NCBI GenBank assembly: GCA_003971905.1
Contig: RSEE01000131.1
Span: 62,001-126,000, forward strand
Length of the DNA: 64,000 nt
Direction: 5' to 3'
Source: Moniliella sp. 'wahieum'
Taxonomy: Eukaryota; Basidiomycota; Moniliellomycetes; Moniliellales; Moniliellaceae
Position 1 is the first letter of the stretch, and every line of letters begins with the position of its first letter. Below, one piece after another: positions 60,001 to 64,000 of this stretch. A program made the translations under genes and the position numbers. Below the pieces are notes generated by a model that made no database searches, had not been told where the DNA came from, and was given only the letters and a program-made list of their open reading frames with translations.

Positions 60001-61912
60001 CCGACCATGCTCGTCTCCGCCGTGCTGGACGCGGATCGTTTCCTAGCAAGACAAGGTCGAGTATATTCGAAGGGAAGGAAAAAGGAACTGCAGAGAGAGA
60101 GCCGTAGTATAATAGCCACCCCCGTAGGACGCGCGATAGTCACATGTGACGCGGCCGCCGTCGGTCGGGAAACAAGACAAAGATGGCACAGAGCAGCCAC
60201 AGCTGGGTAACCATTGCCGGTACCGGCTTACCCAGAGGATCCCTTCGACTCGCATCTCTCTCTCCCCGGTTGACGTTTGACGTGTGGGGCCGACCGACGA
60301 AGAGATCCCCCAGATGGGGCAGGGGGGTGTGAGTTGTGAGTACTAGTTACCACCAAGCGACTCAACCTCGATCATGTCTCACAAGCTAAATAAGGCCACC
60401 GAACTTCCAGTGTCGTGGCGACGTCTGTTGCCCCGTCCCCGTTTCCTTTCCCTTTCTCGGTCGCGCTGCGGCGACCAACCCCACCTTTGACGTGTCTTCC
60501 TTTCTACACCCCCTCTTGTATCCATTTCCCTTTTGATCTTGCCTGTACCCCTGGTTGATGGGGATCTTTTCCCCCACCTTCCATTCTCGTCTCAACCCCC
60601 TCGTCTACCCTCCCGCCTATCCTGTGCGACCCCTGCCCGTTTTCAAACCAATTGGTCCAGTACAGGTAGCCTACTCTTGTTAGCGTCCGACATCTCCTCC
60701 GACCTCTCGTCCTCCAGCCATTTGTCAGTCCAGTCGCGTGAGCCCTCCTCTGGCCGCGATGATTCCTAATCTCAGTTGAGGCAGTGTCTGTCCCCCTCTA
60801 CCTCCTCCCGTCCATAAGTCCCGGAGGCTTCAGACACGTTACTACGGCCCAAGCCGGTGCAGACGCAGCCTTGCCACACGAGCATCCGCCCCACCCAAGG
60901 CCTCTCCTCGTCCCTAGCTCCGCTCGGATTACCAACCAGCCTAAGCCCGAAACTACCGTGAGTTGACCTACCGTCGCCTAAGGGATTGTACCCCCAAAAC
61001 CCCAGGGCGGGCCCCCTGGCGGCGCCCTCCCGTGACAGTAAGGGTTGTGAAGTATTTTTCTGGGTTGCAGGCGCTGAAAACGCTAACGCAGCGTGAGCAC
61101 ACGGGGCCAGGTCTCTCTCTGCGGGAAGCACCAGCGGCGTCCGCCCGTGACACCGTCGGCCACGCCATTTGTAGGCGCAAGGCCCACCTCGGCTTTCCGC
61201 TTTTGCACGCGCCCCTTTAGCTGCGCTTGAATGAATCTCGGTCCCCACGTTTGTTTCTCCCCGTTGCACTCAAGATGATTGAACTACTAAGTACTAGCGT
61301 CTCGTCAGGAGCTTACAAGAAGTTATTATATCTGTGACTCTTTCCTTTTCTCACGTGCACAAGCCCTTACCCCATTGGAAGCTCGTCGCTATATCGGTGT
61401 TAACGGACAGCAGGATTCAGTACTTATGCCTTACCCCATTGGACGTTGGTGGCGATCCCCTGTTGACTTAAGAGCCGGATGGGCAGAAGGACGAGGAGAA
61501 GGCGATGGATTGGAGCTAGAGGTGGGTCGGAGTACACCGACATCTATGTAGGAGGCTCGACTAGACACGGGGCCAGTGAGGCTCACAGGCGTGAAGGCAG
61601 GCACGGGGACAGTGCCACAGGCGGGACACTGTGATCGATCAGACCGATCAAGCCACGCCAGGTGGCGTCACATATCACGTGTGACATGTCACATGTCACA
61701 TGCCACATGCCACCATCCTCCAACAGAAGGACGGACGCCTAAAGCACAACCCAGTTGCGCCACTATCTTGCCTTCGGCGGCGTTTTGGGGCCTCACGTGT
61801 TGCGTGTCGTGGATGCGAGGATTCCAGGCTGGGGATGGGTCGGTTGGACGATGAGAGTAGAGATCTGAGATCTGAGAGCACACTGACCATGACCGGGAAG
61901 TGCAAAAAGAAT
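57097..61912. other. 4.8-kb gene-poor accessory region
   Basis: No gene is supported. It contains three diverged copies of a 176-178-bp unit (about 58440-58960), CTTTATATC/CTAAATAAG promoter-like words (59190, 60384) without a following gene, palindromic TCACATGTGA-type sites (60138-60147, 61670-61705), and a degenerate dispersed repeat near 60870. Confidence 0.5.
58440..58960. repeat. Three diverged tandem units of about 177 bp
   Basis: Anchors GAATTGGTGGTGCGCC (58474), GAATTGGTGGAGCACC (58651) and GAATTGGTGCAGCACT (58838) are 177-187 bases apart. The second shared block GACCTCAATCCT occurs at 58566 and 58738. On the minus strand units 2 and 3 give parallel frames (VLHQFGTDLTSASALYSR and VLHQFSSNNRLDTFAPFT), which may be chance inheritance from a duplicated coding piece. 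Confidence 0.65.
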
Positions 61913-61993
61913 GCCTCTTGGCCGAATCGAACGACCGATCTTCTCATGCCAGTACACTACTAGTGAGATGCTTTACCACTGAGCCAAAGAGGC
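61913..61993 (-). tRNA. tRNA-Thr(AGU) with a 10-nt intron
   Basis: On the minus strand the acceptor stem GCCTCTT/AAGAGGC pairs perfectly. The T arm GGTCG-TTCGATT-CGGCC and anticodon stem TCTCA/TGAGA are intact. The loop CTAGTA holds anticodon AGT, followed after position 37 by a 10-nt intron (GTGTACTGGC). The D stem has one A-C mismatch. The mature form is 71 nt. Confidence 0.92.
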
Positions 61994-62309
61994 GGATGGA
62001 GTGAGGGCGCAAGTATGGCCAGCACCGTAATTCACCAACACCGCCTAGATAGCCATGGCTGGCCCGCCATGCAAGAGACACGGTGACGTAAGCGGTGCGG
62101 GCGGTGCACTGCTGTGCTGCCCAGCGAACCCGCCTGGATGCTCCTGGAGGGTGGTGGGTGTCGCTGGGTGGCCGGTCGTCGATCGGCGCGGCGGGATGGA
62201 TGCTCGGCGGCCATCAGGCTGCGGGTGCTCGCCTCTCCGCCACCGCCACCGCCGCCGCCGCCCGAACCACCACTGGTGGCTGGCGCGTCCCCGCCCCGTC
62301 CTCCTGCCC
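61994..62309. other. Spacer between tRNA-Thr and the mitochondrial KHE-related gene
   Basis: No gene and no clear core-promoter element is seen. The start codon of the downstream gene is assigned at 62310 because it opens a mitochondrial presequence. Confidence 0.4.
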
Positions 62310-63905
62310 ATGCTCCCTCGCTCCCTCGCACTGCTCGCCCCGCCTCCGCGCAGGATACACGCTCGCGCTCTGCGCCCTGCCCGCCGGCGCTGACCTCGCC
62401 GCGTCCCTCGCTGCCTCTTTCGCCGGTCCTGCCAGCCGCCTACGCCGACGGCCGCTCAGCACCTCCGCCGCTCTTGCGCGGCCCGACACATCGCACCACA
62501 GCCACGCCGCCCTCCACCCCTCCGCCCAGCTGCATGCCACCTACACCGACGCCGACTGGGCTGACCAAGCGCGGGTACGCCTCCTTGCCGTCCCGCTTGC
62601 TACCGCCAAGCCGGGCGGCATGCCCATCGTGACCTACGTTGCCCAGTCCATGGTGGAGCCTGTGCGGGACCCGGCCGCTCGCAACACCCTCCGTGGCCGC
62701 CTGGCGCACTACTCGAACAAGATTCTGGCCAAGGCATCCGAGTTCTGGATTGGGCTTGGCCAGCCTGGTGTCAAGTCGGTGGGAGATTGGAAGCGGAGGA
62801 CGTATGTCACGGGAGAAAAGTTGATGGACCGGATCGAGTACCAGGAATGGTCGCTCAAATCGATCAGCCAGGTGATTGGACCTCACTTTGAAGACCTGCT
62901 CACCCGCATCTCCAAGACCAAGGTCAAGCTTGCCTCGGTCGAGGCGGGGCATGTAAGTATTTCTGACTCTCCCTCCTTATTTCCACTCCCCCCCCACTTC
63001 CCACCCCCAGTGCAGGACCATTGACATGCTCTTCGTCCTCCCAGATCCCGCTCCTGTATCCTGCCAAGGGGAAGCCTACACTTCCTCCTCCGCATTCACG
63101 ATTGAGCCTTCGGTCTTACTCTCGTCCTTGGCCTCTCTGGCGGAGAAACGGGTGCCGCACCATCGGCGTCTTCTGATCTGGTCTGTGGTTGCCATGCCAC
63201 TCACAATTCCTGTTGCCATCTTGCCCGTGATCCCCAACCTGCCCTTCTTCTATCTGTGTTGGCGAGCCTTCTCGCATTGGCAGGCGATGCGCGCGTCGAC
63301 GCGCATCCTGTTCCTGCTAAGTAAAGGGCGTGTGGTTCCCCTCCCTCGGCGCAACTGGAATATGCGTTCAGCGTGGATCCTGATATGCTCCTGGCGCAGC
63401 AGGCCAAGAAGGACAAGAAAACCAAGGAAGAGAAGGAAGAAAGGAAGAGAAGGTGGTGGCGCCCGAAGAGGAGGAAGTGATGGACCAACGTCTCATTCTA
63501 CAACCCGTGCACATCACTCAGCTCCAACACTCGTTTGGTCTGGACCACCAATCGGTCGTGGACCTGACCCGGGCACGGACTCAGCTGATCGGATTGCTAG
63601 AGCAAGATGATAAACTGTCCTCGTCGGAGGAGAACAAACACAAGGTCAAGATTGTGCATCACATGCGCGAAATGGCCGAGCATGGCGAACGGGTAGAACG
63701 TGAGAAGAAGAATAATGTCCTTCCTGCTCGTTCTGTCCGTCGATCTTCGAACTTAGTTGCTACGGTTGCGGTTCCCATCTATCCCCGTTTTCTGCCCTCT
63801 GTTTTCCCTCCCTCAAGCACCAAAACTCGTGACATTCCAGAAGTATCCATCCATCCATCCATTGCCGTCTGCCTCGGTTGTATTAGAAGGAGCACACGGA
63901 CATAG
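62310..63905 (+). CDS. Mitochondrial K+/H+ exchange-related protein (YDL183C-like; frame breaks)
   Basis: This fungal family (Pfam Mit_KHE1) is needed for potassium/proton exchange across the inner mitochondrial membrane. ATG 62310 opens MLPRSLALLAPPPRRIHARA, a basic presequence; the frame then shifts once. RRRPLSTSAALARP (typical cleavage region) and VRLLAVPLATAKPGGMPIVT follow. The conserved core has HYSNKILAKASEFWIGLGQP, WKRRTYVTGEKLMDRIEYQE and WSLKSISQVIGPHFEDLL. An intron starts GTAAGT at 62953 and ends near 63010-63015. After more frame changes comes the membrane segment VVAMPLTIPVAILPVIPNLP with FFYLCWRAFSHWQAMRAS, a Lys/Glu-rich linker (AQQAKKDKKTKEEKEERK) and the C-terminal MDQRLILQPVHITQLQHSFG with RARTQLIGLLEQ. 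The stop is uncertain (63903-63905 in the last frame). Confidence 0.8.
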
Positions 63906-64000
63906 AATAGAGACCCTCAATCGGCGTTGTTCTTGCCCCGCGTATAGCAACGTCTCCGCTTGCACTGCGATGGATATAGAGTGAATAGATCGACAAGAAC

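Overview
This window is fungal nuclear DNA, most likely from a GC-rich basidiomycete. Several genes carry short introns (about 57-260 nt) whose 5' splice sites are nearly always GTACGT, with CTNAC-type branch sites and CAG/TAG acceptors. Both tRNA genes have introns, promoters are short, and the recognisable proteins are fungal. Ustilaginomycotina is a guess from the GTACGT donors and GC-rich, gene-dense style; nothing here proves it.

Two kinds of DNA alternate. The GC-rich 'core' blocks (about 1-22 kb, 30.8-43.1 kb and 62-64 kb) hold housekeeping genes: a lysine-rich protein cut by the left edge, eIF4G, cytochrome b5, TDP1, a small membrane protein, a Hal5/Hrk1-type kinase, complex I NDUFB8, ALG6, dynactin ARP10, COQ2, a YghU-type glutathione transferase and a mitochondrial K+/H+ exchange-related protein. 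Almost every one of these is interrupted by single-base frame changes that are easily rationalised. I read these mainly as uncorrected indels in GC-rich sequence, not as real inactivation. The coordinates given for these genes are therefore spans containing frame breaks.

The less GC-rich 'accessory' blocks (about 22.5-30.8 kb and 43.2-61.9 kb) are gene-poor. They hold a secreted tannase/feruloyl esterase, a secreted alpha/beta hydrolase, a pyruvate decarboxylase, and clear decay. The decayed items are an NAD-glutamate dehydrogenase pseudogene that has lost its nucleotide-binding domain, a second copy of the pyruvate decarboxylase tail, and a 5.4-kb DNA-transposon-like element (49,247-54,633). 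That element has 21-bp perfect inverted terminal repeats and contains a broken transposase-like gene. A secreted GH128-type glycosidase lies at the edge of the second core block.

Functional themes are translation initiation (eIF4G), mitochondrial metabolism (NDUFB8, COQ2, the KHE-related protein, possibly the GST), N-glycosylation (ALG6), DNA repair (TDP1), dynein transport (ARP10), and secreted hydrolases for plant or fungal polymers (tannase, GH128, esterase). There is no operon-like system. Neighbouring genes are arranged convergently, divergently or in tandem, and several divergent promoters carry CRE-like, CACGTG and telobox-like sites.

A second signature is the abundance of hexanucleotide microsatellites in exons, introns and spacers. 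The most interesting observations are the TIR-bounded element with its split flanking duplications, the surgically deleted GDH pseudogene, and the hexamer-repeat landscape.
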